Assembly (NCBI RefSeq): GCF_002310375.3 | Contig: NZ_CP023315.3 | Location: 434,001-498,000 of the forward strand | DNA: 64,000 nucleotides | Source: Caulobacter vibrioides | Lineage (GTDB): Bacteria; Pseudomonadota; Alphaproteobacteria; Caulobacterales; Caulobacteraceae | Direction of reading: 5' to 3' | In this document: one piece after another, positions 24,524 through 32,970 of the stretch | Layout: every line of letters starts with the position of its first letter | Position numbering within the stretch: position 1 is the stretch's first letter | The notes under the pieces: generated by a model | The model's input: only the letters and a program-made list of their open reading frames with translations | The model's database searches: none | What the model was told of the DNA's origin: nothing | Translations under genes and position numbers: made by a program

Positions 24524-25501
24524 CTAGTTTGACGAAGACGGCCTTCCGCGCAGAACAATCGAGTCATCCGTCGGCGTCGCCGAAATCGGCAATAGGCTGG
24601 ATAGGCGACGGACCATCGCATCCTGACCGTCGACGATCAATACGCCGGAAAATCTCAGATTGGCCGTGTTTTCGCCTTCCAGGCGCAGCGGGCGATCGAA
24701 ATACTGGTTGAGATCGTCGACTATGCGCCCGAGGGTCTGGTCACGATAGACCAGCCGCCCTGAGCGCCAGCCCAACTGGTCTTCGGCCGATACGGTCCGC
24801 ACCACAGCGCCCTTGCCGCCCTCGACACGCTCCAGCATCTGACCGGGCCGGACCAGGATCGCCTTGTCCGTTCCGTCGGTCGAGACTTCCACCAAGCCCC
24901 GCAAGACCGTCACGGACAGTTGGCCATCGCGTCGACGCACATCGAATTTCGTGCCCACGACGCGCACGGTTTCTTCGCCCGCAGTGATCAGGAAGGGGCG
25001 GCTGGGATCGCGCGCCACCTCGAACAGCGCCTGGCCATCGTGCACGGTGACCCGGCGGGCGTCCTCTTCTAGGCGTACGGCAAGATGGGTGTTCGTATTG
25101 AGGTCGATGCGGCTGCCGTCGGCCAGTTGAACCGTTCGGGTCTCGCCCTTGGCCGTCGAATACAGCGTGTCTGGCTGGGGCAGGAGTTCGCCCCACGGCG
25201 CCAGCACCAGCGCGACGGCGGCCGCGGCCGCAACCGTCCCCAGACCGCCCAGCCAGCGCCAGTCGATCGAGAAGGGTCGCTTGGCCGCGACACGCCTGGG
25301 CTCGGCCAGTGCCCCCCGCACGGCCGCGCCTCGCTGGAAGATTTCCTCGTCGACAGCCTGCACGGCGTCATACGCCTCTTGCGCGCCGGGCTCGCTGAGC
25401 CAGGTGTCGAACGCTAGCCAGTCGGCCTCCCCTGCCTCCGGGCGCTGCAAGCGGGTCAGCCAATCGGCCGCCTCCTGCAGATGTTGCGCTGACCGGCTCA
25501 T
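24524..25501 (-). CDS. FecR-family anti-sigma regulator
   Basis: A 325-residue single-pass protein: N-terminal DUF4880 sigma-binding domain (about 5-50, AADWLTRLQRPEAGEADWLAF-like), membrane helix (about 85-105), FecR domain (about 115-215: DGSRIDLNTNTHLAV, VARDPSRPF, VVGTKFDVR, LRGLVEV) and a C-terminal STN-like domain (LGRIVDDLNQYFDRPL). It should hold the adjacent ECF sigma factor and receive the signal from the STN receptor downstream. ATG at 25501 has GGAG 11 bases upstream; a TTG five codons earlier is possible. Its stop is 21 bases before the receptor's CTG. Confidence 0.9.
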   Translation of the reverse strand: MSRSAQHLQEAADWLTRLQRPEAGEADWLAFDTWLSEPGAQEAYDAVQAVDEEIFQRGAAVRGALAEPRRVAAKRPFSIDWRWLGGLGTVAAAAAVALVLAPWGELLPQPDTLYSTAKGETRTVQLADGSRIDLNTNTHLAVRLEEDARRVTVHDGQALFEVARDPSRPFLITAGEETVRVVGTKFDVRRRDGQLSVTVLRGLVEVSTDGTDKAILVRPGQMLERVEGGKGAVVRTVSAEDQLGWRSGRLVYRDQTLGRIVDDLNQYFDRPLRLEGENTANLRFSGVLIVDGQDAMVRRLSSLLPISATPTDDSIVLRGRPSSSN

Positions 25502-25586
25502 CCGGTGTGGCTCCAACGAGGATCCATCATCCCCAAAAGGCTCGACGTCGCCAAGAAGGCCGGTCCCCCATGTGACAGTTCATAAA

Positions 25587-26126
25587 TCAACGAAGTCGCC
25601 TCGTCAGGGTCGCCAAGGCCGAGCTGATATGCTTTTCGACCGTACTGACGCTTATGTTCATTCTTCGGGCTGTCTCGGCATGACCTAGGCCTTCGAGCTT
25701 GTGCAAGCTGAACGCCTGCCTGGTCTTCTCCGGGAGCTCCCCGACGGCTTCGATCAGGTCGCGTAGGCGCTGGCGACTGTCGACGATCTCATCCGCCGCC
25801 GGCTGGTCCGCCACGTCCTGTCCCGCCAAGACGATGGTGTTGGCTTCGCGCCAGTCGGTGTCACGCGCGCCAGAGCGCTTCTGGCTGCGCAACCGATCCA
25901 GCATCAGGTTCGATCCGATGCGATGAAGCAGAGCCGAGGGGCTGTCGATGGGGCCCGAGATCTCCATCACGCTGATTCGGATATAGAGGTCCTGGACAAG
26001 GTCTTCGGCCTCCGCGCGCGAGTTCAGGCGCGCGGCGAAGAAGCGCACCAGATTGGCCCGCTTGTGCGCGTAGAGGCCCAGCAACACGGCCTTGGGCGAG
26101 TCGGTCTCGCTCAATAGATCACTCAC
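25587..26126 (-). CDS. FecI-type ECF sigma factor
   Basis: A 179-residue ECF sigma factor. Region 2 is seen as RAEAEDLVQDLYIRI and region 4.2 as HKLEGLGHAETARRMNISVS with TVEKHI. It heads a fecI-fecR-receptor triad that should be switched on when the outer-membrane receptor binds its ligand. GTG at 26126 is the best start (LPN-VSDLLSETD); the ribosome site is weak. The coding frame continues open well upstream, but that part has no sigma motif. Confidence 0.9.
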   Translation of the reverse strand: MSDLLSETDSPKAVLLGLYAHKRANLVRFFAARLNSRAEAEDLVQDLYIRISVMEISGPIDSPSALLHRIGSNLMLDRLRSQKRSGARDTDWREANTIVLAGQDVADQPAADEIVDSRQRLRDLIEAVGELPEKTRQAFSLHKLEGLGHAETARRMNISVSTVEKHISSALATLTRRLR

Positions 26127-26207
26127 GTTCGGCAACCATCGCCACCCCTTCGAAGCGCAGCAATATCCATCTTTTTGGCCGAAAGACGATGCAAAGTTAC
26201 AGCCATC

Positions 26208-26230
26208 GCGCGATGAGCGACTCGTCGCGC
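26208..26230. promoter_or_regulatory. Palindrome upstream of the fecI-type gene
   Basis: GCGCGATGAG-CGA-CTCGTCGCGC is a 10-bp inverted repeat (one wobble) about 82 bases upstream of the sigma-factor start. It could be an operator or a leader hairpin. Confidence 0.35.
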
Positions 26231-26261
26231 CGCGCGGGCGATCAAGCGGGCTCCGGCGCAA

Positions 26262-26277
26262 TGTAAGGCTTTGTAAA
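26262..26277 (+). promoter_or_regulatory. Direct repeat TGTAAG-N4-TGTAAA (site 2)
   Basis: TGTAAGGCTTTGTAAA is a 10-bp-period direct repeat of the sort bound by OmpR-family regulators. The same pattern lies in front of the regulator gene (31611-31626). It sits 74 bases before the small gene at 26351. Confidence 0.4.
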
Positions 26278-26350
26278 ACAGGCCCCGCCGCCTCTGGTCG
26301 AGCGTCGTCCATGCCCCTTAACTATGGTTCGAGATCTGGTGGGGAGCGTC

Positions 26351-26590
26351 ATGACGCCACGCAGGATAGATGCTCGGCCATTTCCGTCAGCGCCGGCGGC
26401 GGCCTGGCGGTCGGTTTCGACGCCAGGTCAGACCGTCCGATCGGTCTTTCGGCGGGCGCAGCGTCCTGATCGCCAGCCAAAGCGCGGCTTGCCTCGCGGT
26501 GTCCTGATGCTCGTGAGCGTCTTGGTGTCCCTGGCGCTTTGGGGCGTGATGGCGTGGGGCTGGTCAGTACTACGGCTGTTGCTGAGGTGA
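26351..26590 (+). CDS. Small membrane protein with basic N-terminus, 79 aa
   Basis: A 79-residue protein with a strongly basic N-terminal 50 residues (many Arg/Pro) and one C-terminal hydrophobic helix (VLMLVSVLVSLALWGVMAWG) ending in RLLLR. ATG at 26351 follows GGGGAG by 4 bases. It is divergent from the sigma-factor operon and 47 bases upstream of a lipoprotein gene. No family recognised. Confidence 0.6.
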   Translation: MTPRRIDARPFPSAPAAAWRSVSTPGQTVRSVFRRAQRPDRQPKRGLPRGVLMLVSVLVSLALWGVMAWGWSVLRLLLR

Positions 26591-26637
26591 CCTCGCAACT
26601 GTGTTAGCGTCCGCCATGCCTTCAAGGGCGAGGGACA

Positions 26638-27135
26638 ATGCGTGAACCGATAGTCCTCCTGGCGCTGTGTGCGGGGCTTCTGAGCGCCTGTGCGTCGCCG
26701 CGCGCGGTGGGGCAGGGCGATTTGACGCCCATCACGGGGGCGTCCGTGGCAGCCCATGGCGGTCATGCCGGCGGCGCGAAAGACCTCTATGTGCGGGCGA
26801 TCCAGCAGGGCGTCCTGGAACAGCTGGGCGCGTCGCCAAGCAATGGCGCGCCGCTTTTTCTGGTGCAGGTCGGCGTAGCCCAGCCGCTCCCAGGCATTGG
26901 CGTTTCCAGCGCCGCCGACGCCTTGGAGCTGGAAGCCTGGCGCAGCGCGCCTGACGCGGCGCCGTGGTGGCGCTTCTGGGCGAGGACCGAAGGCAAGCGC
27001 GCGGTCACCCTGGCCGTGATCGACGCACGGAGCGGCAAGACCATCGCGTGGTCTTCGACGCGCGTCCGCGACGAGCCGCCCACGGCGGTCGCCAAGCGCC
27101 TGCTCGACGCCCTGGAAGGCGCCGGCCGGCCTTAG
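26638..27135 (+). CDS. Putative lipoprotein, function unknown
   Basis: A 165-residue protein with a lipoprotein signal: MREPIVLLALCAGLLSAC, lipobox LSAC with the modified Cys at 18. The mature part has alternating strands and helices (LFLVQVGVAQPLP, AVTLAVIDARSGKTIAWSS), similar in outline to DUF4136-type lipoproteins, though I cannot assign it. AGGGA is 3 bases before the ATG. Its stop overlaps the end of the convergent CHASE2 kinase gene by 4 bases. Confidence 0.72.
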   Translation: MREPIVLLALCAGLLSACASPRAVGQGDLTPITGASVAAHGGHAGGAKDLYVRAIQQGVLEQLGASPSNGAPLFLVQVGVAQPLPGIGVSSAADALELEAWRSAPDAAPWWRFWARTEGKRAVTLAVIDARSGKTIAWSSTRVRDEPPTAVAKRLLDALEGAGRP

Positions 27136-29417
27136 GTGGTCTTGGAGACGCCGTGCCGTGGCAGCCGCACGGTGAATTCCGCGCCGACGCCCGGTTCGCT
27201 CCGGCACGAGACCTCACCGCCATGTCGCGCGACGGCCGCCTGCACGAACGCCAATCCGAGGCCGACGCCGTTTCCGGTCAGCGCGTGGCCAGGACGCTCG
27301 AACCGCTGAAAGGGACGGAAGGCGGTGGCCGCCTCCTCGCGCGAGAAGCCGGGCCCCTGGTCGGCGATGGCGGCGCAAACAACGGGTCCGCTGGGCGAGG
27401 ATTGCTCTGACAGGGTGACGGTGATCGCCGATCCCGGCGGGCTATACTTCACGGCGTTCCCCAGCAGGTTCACCAGGGTTCGCGCCAATACGCTCCGATC
27501 CCCCAGAACCATCATCGGGGTCTCGCCGCCGATTTGCTCGATACGGATTTTGCGCTGCACGGACTGGGGCCAGACCTCGTCGATCGCCTCCACCGCCACG
27601 TCGGCCAGGTCCAAGGGCTCCAGCGAGACCGGCGTCACCTCGGCGCGGGCCAGTTGAACGAAGCCGTCGGCCAGGGCGAGCGTGCGGCGAGCATAGGCGG
27701 CGATGCGATCCGACGTCTCTTGGGGCAGGTCGGGCGTGGTGGCCAGTAAGGCCAGGATCGACGTCTGCGGCGAGCGCATGTCGTGCGTCAGCAACTGCAG
27801 CGCCTGCTCGCGCTGACGCATCGCGGCGGTGAGGATCGAGATGTCGGCTAGGCGCACAATCCACCCTGCCGGCGCGCCCTGTTCATCGCGACGCAGGACC
27901 GTCTGCAACTGAAAGGCCCGACCGTCGGGCAGGTGCAAGTCGATCGGGTCATGGCGATCCGTCGCCTGCGGCCAATCGAGTTCGAAGCGCCGGCCGAGGG
28001 GATCCAGGAGATTGATCAGATCCGCCAGCGAGGACCCGTTCAAGGGGGTCTGAAAAGGCTTGAGCAGCGTCTGGGCCGCAGCGTTCGCGGCGATCACGCG
28101 ACCGGCCTCATTCGCCACCAAGGTGGCGTCGGGGAGGCTGAACAGGGCGTCGGCGGAAAAGCGGCGCAGATCGTCCATGCGCGTGATCGCCTCGCCGAGA
28201 CTGGAGGCTTGACGCGTGACGACATCGCCGACGAACGCGGTCGCTGTCGCGCCCCGTCCGCGCACGACCGACCGAACGCGCGCCAATTCGCGCCCGATCA
28301 GGTCGTTGACGCGCCCCAACTGGCCCCACCCCCAAAGCAGAGCGACCAGGATCAGCCCGACGACCGTGGCGACAGGCGATAGCCAGATGTGCCCCAGCCA
28401 GAAAAGAGCGGCCGAATAGGCCAAGCCGACCGCGCAGAGGCCGATCGTCAGCAGGAGATTGGCGCGTGGCGGCAAGGCCAGGAAGCCAATCATCAGGAGC
28501 CATAGCAAGGTCAAGCTGAAGGCCACCCGGCTCCATGCGCCCGCCGGTTTGATCATGCGGCCATGGCGTAGCGCATCCAGAATGCTGGCCTGCAGTTGCA
28601 CGCCGGTCATGCTGGCGGCGTCCGGCGTGACGGGTGTGGGGAAGGCGGGGCCTAGGCCTGGCGCGGTGAGGCCCACGAAGACCGTGCGCCCGGCGATCAG
28701 CTCCCTAGGCACCTCGCCGTCGAGGACGCTGGCGAAGCTGACATGGCGGTAGATCGATGGTGGTCCGGCGAAGGCGATGAGCAGGGTCTGGTCTTGCCCG
28801 CGTGTTACGTCCGGCGAGCCGGGCGGACGGGTGGCGCGATGGACCACGGTCAGCAGGTCAGGCTTGAGGTTCGGTCCGTTCGGCTCGAACGGCGCCATCC
28901 GTCGAACCACGCCGTCGTCGTCGAAGCGTACGTGCGCCAGGCCTTCACCGGCGGCGCCCCGGGCGATCTCGGGGATCGAACCGACGATGCGCGACGGCGC
29001 GTTCTCGCCGCCGCCGGCCAGGAACTCCGGCAGATAGACCCGTCCCGATCGGGCGATGGCGTCGCCGAGCGCGCGGTCCTGCGCGGGATCGCGCGAGGGT
29101 TGGCTGAACAACACATCGTAGACGATGGTTCGTGCGCCGGCCTCAGTCAGTTGGTCGACCATTCGTGCATGCGTTTCGCGCGCCCAGGGCCAAGCCCCCA
29201 TTCTGGCGAGGCTGCGATCGTCGATGTCGATGATCAGGATGGAGTCATCGGCGGGGCGTGTATTGGCGCGCGCCAGGACGTCATAGAGGAGATTGTCGAC
29301 CCGACTGGCCGGACGGGCGGCCAAGAGCGCGAACATCAGGCTGGCGACGACCGCTAGCCACAGCCACGAAAGCCGCCGTTCGCCGGGGCGTGATGGTCGG
29401 GCCTCCGACGGTTTCAC
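27132..29417 (-). CDS. CHASE2-PAS sensor histidine kinase
   Basis: A 761-residue sensor: N-terminal membrane helix (17-35), periplasmic CHASE2 domain (about 40-285, with DDSILIIDIDDRSLARMGAWP), three helices (about 297-365), PAS-like region (425-530), HisKA with His545 in LLTHDMRSP, and HATPase (about 640-755: NLLGNAVKYSPPG, DQGPGF, GNGVGLGLAF). It is last in an operon with an OmpR-type regulator and a LysM-FecR protein. GTG at 29417 overlaps the preceding stop (GTGA). The signal is probably read through the FecR-like periplasmic partner. Confidence 0.92.
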   Translation of the reverse strand: MKPSEARPSRPGERRLSWLWLAVVASLMFALLAARPASRVDNLLYDVLARANTRPADDSILIIDIDDRSLARMGAWPWARETHARMVDQLTEAGARTIVYDVLFSQPSRDPAQDRALGDAIARSGRVYLPEFLAGGGENAPSRIVGSIPEIARGAAGEGLAHVRFDDDGVVRRMAPFEPNGPNLKPDLLTVVHRATRPPGSPDVTRGQDQTLLIAFAGPPSIYRHVSFASVLDGEVPRELIAGRTVFVGLTAPGLGPAFPTPVTPDAASMTGVQLQASILDALRHGRMIKPAGAWSRVAFSLTLLWLLMIGFLALPPRANLLLTIGLCAVGLAYSAALFWLGHIWLSPVATVVGLILVALLWGWGQLGRVNDLIGRELARVRSVVRGRGATATAFVGDVVTRQASSLGEAITRMDDLRRFSADALFSLPDATLVANEAGRVIAANAAAQTLLKPFQTPLNGSSLADLINLLDPLGRRFELDWPQATDRHDPIDLHLPDGRAFQLQTVLRRDEQGAPAGWIVRLADISILTAAMRQREQALQLLTHDMRSPQTSILALLATTPDLPQETSDRIAAYARRTLALADGFVQLARAEVTPVSLEPLDLADVAVEAIDEVWPQSVQRKIRIEQIGGETPMMVLGDRSVLARTLVNLLGNAVKYSPPGSAITVTLSEQSSPSGPVVCAAIADQGPGFSREEAATAFRPFQRFERPGHALTGNGVGLGLAFVQAAVARHGGEVSCRSEPGVGAEFTVRLPRHGVSKTT

Positions 29418-30751
29418 TTACCGATCTGCAGCTGTTGCAGCGGCCCCTGCTTCTCAGTCAGGACGCCGTCCTTGAAACGCAGCGCCGTCACCCGCCAGGC
29501 ATACGCGCCAGGAGGCAGATCGGTGAGCGTAAGGTGCGGTTCGGTCAGGCCTGGCTGGTCGACGACCGGGGTCTTGGTTTCGCCCTCGGCGAACATCTGG
29601 AACCTGTAGTTCCGAACCCCTTCGCCCGCGGCGCTCCAACGGAACAGGAACTTGCGATGCTTGCCGTCGCGGCTGTCGCTAGGCGGTGCGGCGTCCAGCG
29701 TATTGAGGTCGCGATCGAAGCTGTAGTCGGCCGGGAAGCCTTCGAGGCCGCCCGGATCGAGGGCCGTCAAGCGAACGAAGTAGGTGCCATTCGCGACCTG
29801 ACCAAAGTCGGCGATCGGATTTCGTTGGGAGGTGGTCTGGGTCGTCGCCTCTGCAAAGATGTCGATGAAGCCGGCGTCACGGGCCAGCAGAAGGCGGTAC
29901 GACGCCGCGCCCTCCACGGGCTCCAGGCTGAAGCTGACCAGGGCCTCGCTCTGGGTTTGCCCCCCGGCGCCGAGCTTGGGCGCAGGCAACAGCTCAACCG
30001 GCGCGCCGACACCGCCTGCCGACGCGCTGACGCCGAACCCGGCCTGGACTGGCGCATTGTCCGTGGCGCTCGCGCCCGCATCGACGCCGACAGCCCCCTT
30101 CAGGACCTCGGTCTGAGCCTTGTCGGCGCTGGCGCCGACGCGGAACTCTGTCCCGCGGACCGCCGAGACCGAGACGGGGGTGCGCACCTCGAAGCGCGCG
30201 CCAGGCGTCGGCGTCGGGGTGGCCGAGATGGTTCCCTTGCCTTGCTCCAACTGGAACACCCGTTGCGGGGCGTTGTTGATCAGGACCTGACGCAGTTTCG
30301 CGATCCGCACCCGCGTGTTCGAGGGCAGGGTCACCCGCGAGGCGTCCTCAAGCTCAAAGGTGGCGAAGGCGCCCTGACCGGTGATGATCCACTGGCCCTC
30401 CGATAGAGGCATGCCGACGCGCGCGGGGGTCCGCTGACCGTTCGTCTCGATCTGAACGGGGCCGGTGAAGGCCGACAGCGTCGCGGCGATCGGCGTCGAT
30501 TTCAAAAGGTTGGGGTCGATGTTCAGCCGCGAACCAGGGCGCAGGCGTCGCGGCTCTTGCACGCCATTGGCCTTTTGAACCCGGCGGTAGTCGCTAGGTC
30601 GGTTCAGATAAGCCTGGCCCAGGCCGATCAAGGTGTCTCCGGGCTTGACCACATAGGCCACCGGCGGTTCGGCGGGCGCGGTTTGCGCCCAGGCGCCCGC
30701 AGCGCCGGACAGCGCCAGAACCAAGAGGCTCGCGCCTGCGGCCTTGATCAT
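29414..30751 (-). CDS. Periplasmic LysM-FecR protein, CHASE2 partner
   Basis: A 445-residue exported protein: signal peptide ending AWAQ (about 22), a LysM-like domain (about 31-78: YVVKPGDTLIGLGQAYLNRP), a FecR domain (about 100-210, with GQGAFATFELEDASRVTLPS and VRGTEFRVG), and two Fn3-like repeats in the C-terminal half (ASYRLLLARD, NYRFQMFAEGE). FecR proteins without a DUF4880 domain commonly accompany CHASE2 sensors. It could bind peptidoglycan and report to the kinase. ATG at 30751 is 2 bases after the regulator stop. Confidence 0.85.
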   Translation of the reverse strand: MIKAAGASLLVLALSGAAGAWAQTAPAEPPVAYVVKPGDTLIGLGQAYLNRPSDYRRVQKANGVQEPRRLRPGSRLNIDPNLLKSTPIAATLSAFTGPVQIETNGQRTPARVGMPLSEGQWIITGQGAFATFELEDASRVTLPSNTRVRIAKLRQVLINNAPQRVFQLEQGKGTISATPTPTPGARFEVRTPVSVSAVRGTEFRVGASADKAQTEVLKGAVGVDAGASATDNAPVQAGFGVSASAGGVGAPVELLPAPKLGAGGQTQSEALVSFSLEPVEGAASYRLLLARDAGFIDIFAEATTQTTSQRNPIADFGQVANGTYFVRLTALDPGGLEGFPADYSFDRDLNTLDAAPPSDSRDGKHRKFLFRWSAAGEGVRNYRFQMFAEGETKTPVVDQPGLTEPHLTLTDLPPGAYAWRVTALRFKDGVLTEKQGPLQQLQIGK

Positions 30752-30753
30752 GC

Positions 30754-31464
30754 TCAGTCTCCCCCGCCCGCCGTATCCGGATCGCACGCCTCGAGACGAT
30801 AGCCGAAACCGTAGACGGTGCTCAGCCGGAAACCGTTGCTGGGACGAAGATGCAGCTTGGAGCGTAGGCGCGACACGTGGGCGTCGAGCGTGCGGGTCTC
30901 CAGGTCTGGTCTCTGCCCCCAGATGCGCCGCAGCAGGTATTCTCGCGATAGCGGACGCGACAGGTTGCTGAACAACAGCGAGGCCAGCTGAAATTCCTTG
31001 GGTGTCAGGGTTTCGACCTGCCCGTTCCAACTGGCGGTGTGGGCCCCGGGGTCGAGCCGGTACTGGCCGTACTGTTCGCTCTGGGGCTGCGAAGGCGGCC
31101 GATGGATGCGGCGAACCACGGCGTTGACGCGGGCCAGCAGCACCTGCGGCTGCAGTGGCTTGACGATGTAGTCGTCCGCACCGGCGTTCAGACCCTCAAC
31201 GAGATCGGCTTCCACCGAGCGGCTTGTCAGCAGCAGCACCGGCGGAGCGGTCGCTGGATCTTCGCGGAGAAGCTTCAGCGTCTCCACGCCCGACAGCTCG
31301 GGCATGTTCCAATCCAGGATGATCAGATCAAAGGTCTGCTTGCGCAGCTCGGCCAGCATGCGCGAGGGCGTGGTGAAGCTCGTGCAGACAAAGCCGGCGG
31401 GGTCCAAAACCGAAGCCACAAGCGCGTTGTGACTTTGGTCGTCGTCGAGCAGGGCGACTTTCAT
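30754..31464 (-). CDS. OmpR-family response regulator
   Basis: A 236-residue regulator: receiver domain (1-120) with LLDDD acid pocket, phosphoacceptor Asp51 in ILDWNMPE, Thr/Ser and Lys in LLTSR and YIVKPL, then a winged-helix output domain (about 135-228: LTPKEFQLASLLFSN, ETRTLDAHVSRLRSKL, GFGYRLE). It is first in the operon with the LysM-FecR protein and CHASE2 kinase. A TGTAAA-N4-TGTAAA direct repeat about 147 bases upstream is a candidate autoregulatory site. ATG at 31464. Confidence 0.92.
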   Translation of the reverse strand: MKVALLDDDQSHNALVASVLDPAGFVCTSFTTPSRMLAELRKQTFDLIILDWNMPELSGVETLKLLREDPATAPPVLLLTSRSVEADLVEGLNAGADDYIVKPLQPQVLLARVNAVVRRIHRPPSQPQSEQYGQYRLDPGAHTASWNGQVETLTPKEFQLASLLFSNLSRPLSREYLLRRIWGQRPDLETRTLDAHVSRLRSKLHLRPSNGFRLSTVYGFGYRLEACDPDTAGGGD

Positions 31465-31610
31465 AAGCTCACTTACGCTGGGAAGTGGCGCGTCCCGCGG
31501 GGGAGCGGAACGCGCCGCGGGCGACTCTCTGTCGGTGGGGCGACGAGCAGGCGTCCAGCCATTCATCTGTACCTTGCTCCGCCCTTGCTCGCTCGACCTG
31601 AGGCGGCATT

Positions 31611-31626
31611 TTTACAATGGTTTACA
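31611..31626 (-). promoter_or_regulatory. Direct repeat TGTAAA-N4-TGTAAA (site 1)
   Basis: On the minus strand TGTAAACCATTGTAAA has a 10-bp period, the usual geometry for dimers of OmpR-type regulators. It overlaps the stop of the YcaQ-like gene and lies in the leader region of the regulator operon. Confidence 0.45.
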
Positions 31627-32851
31627 GTCGGGTCGAGCCATCTTCGGCTTGAGAGCCGACAACCGAACCCAAGGCGGGGGAAAGGTCGCCGACGGGCCTG
31701 ACCTCGACTCGACGAAGGCCGAGCCACTGGGCCATCAGCGCCAGTTCCTGGGCCAGCGCTCGCGCCGTCTCATCGTTGGCCTGCGGTTCGGCGTGCGCGG
31801 CGAGCACAAGCAGCGCGCCGGCCTTTCGATCGGCCTTGAGGTCCACGCGCGCGGTGATCGCCTCGTTCTGCAGGAACGGCAGGACATAGTAGCCGTGCGT
31901 GCGCTTGTGGGCCGGCGTGTAGATCTCAAGCCGTACGCGGACGTCGAACAATCGCTCGGTGCGCTCGCGAAACCAGATCAGATTGTCGAATGGCGAGAGC
32001 AGGGCGGCGGCCTTGATCGCGCGGGGGCGGCGGGCTTCGGGCGTGAGATAGGCCGGTTGGTCCCAGCCCCCTACCGTGACGGGGATCAGTTCGCCCTCGG
32101 CCGCCAGGGCGGCGACGCCCTCCCGCGCATCGTTCAAGCTGAGGCGGAAATAGTCGCGCAGGTCTCGTTCCGTGGCGACGCCCATCGCCTTTGCGGCGAT
32201 CCTGAGCAGCGCGCGGCAAGCCTCCCCCCGCTCAGGCGTCGGGGCCTCGTGAATGGCCTTGGGCAGGACCCGTTCGGGAAGGTCGTACACGCGCTCGAAG
32301 GCGCCGCGACGCGTGGCGGTGGTCAGGCGGCCTGTCCAGAACAGGCATTCCATCGCGCGCTTGCCTTCGCTCCAGCCCCACCAGCCGCCCTCGCCCTTCG
32401 CGCCAAGGTCCAACTCCGACGCGGCGAGCGGCCCGCGCTGGTCTACGGCGTCGAGCGCCTGATCGATAAAGTCAGCGTGGCTGCGCAGGAAACCGGCGAC
32501 GTTCTTCCAGACCCCGGCGCCGTCGCGGGCGTCCTGCATTCGCCAGCGAAGCAAGGGGTGAGTGGCCAGCGGGGTCAAGGACGCTTCGTGGGCCCAGTAT
32601 TCGGCGAGTGCGGGCTTGCGTCCCCAGGCGAGGTCCTCAAGCAGGCCGCGGTCATAGGCGCCCAGGCGGGAGAAGAATGGCAGGTAGTGGGATCGCGAGA
32701 CGACGTTGACCGAGTCGATCTGCACCACACCCAGCGCCTCGATCGTCGAAAGCAGATGACGCTTCCCAGGCTGGATGGGGCGAGGGCGGCCGAAGCCTTG
32801 CGCCGCCAGCGCTATGCGTCGCGCTTTAGACGCGGAGAGGGTTTCGACCAT
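31622..32851 (-). CDS. YcaQ/AlkX-like winged-helix DNA glycosylase
   Basis: A 409-residue protein of the HTH_42 (YcaQ) family, whose E. coli member unhooks DNA interstrand crosslinks and excises bulky N-alkylpurines. The family's catalytic QxD motif is seen as VVQIDSVNVVSRSHYL (Gln-Ile-Asp near residue 45), followed by the Arg/His-rich strand. Also seen: LPxxFLQNEAITARVDLKADR near 340, a common C-terminal block. The regulator operon lies downstream on the same strand. Length fits the family. Confidence 0.85.
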   Translation of the reverse strand: MVETLSASKARRIALAAQGFGRPRPIQPGKRHLLSTIEALGVVQIDSVNVVSRSHYLPFFSRLGAYDRGLLEDLAWGRKPALAEYWAHEASLTPLATHPLLRWRMQDARDGAGVWKNVAGFLRSHADFIDQALDAVDQRGPLAASELDLGAKGEGGWWGWSEGKRAMECLFWTGRLTTATRRGAFERVYDLPERVLPKAIHEAPTPERGEACRALLRIAAKAMGVATERDLRDYFRLSLNDAREGVAALAAEGELIPVTVGGWDQPAYLTPEARRPRAIKAAALLSPFDNLIWFRERTERLFDVRVRLEIYTPAHKRTHGYYVLPFLQNEAITARVDLKADRKAGALLVLAAHAEPQANDETARALAQELALMAQWLGLRRVEVRPVGDLSPALGSVVGSQAEDGSTRL

Positions 32852-32970
32852 GGCCTCAGTTGAGCTTGGCCGGTACGGGCGCGCAAGTCTCTGAGACCGC
32901 TACCATGAGGCTTGGCCTCGGCGTCGAACGTCCTTACCGATGCGGCGATCGGTTCCTGGGAGAGCGCAGA

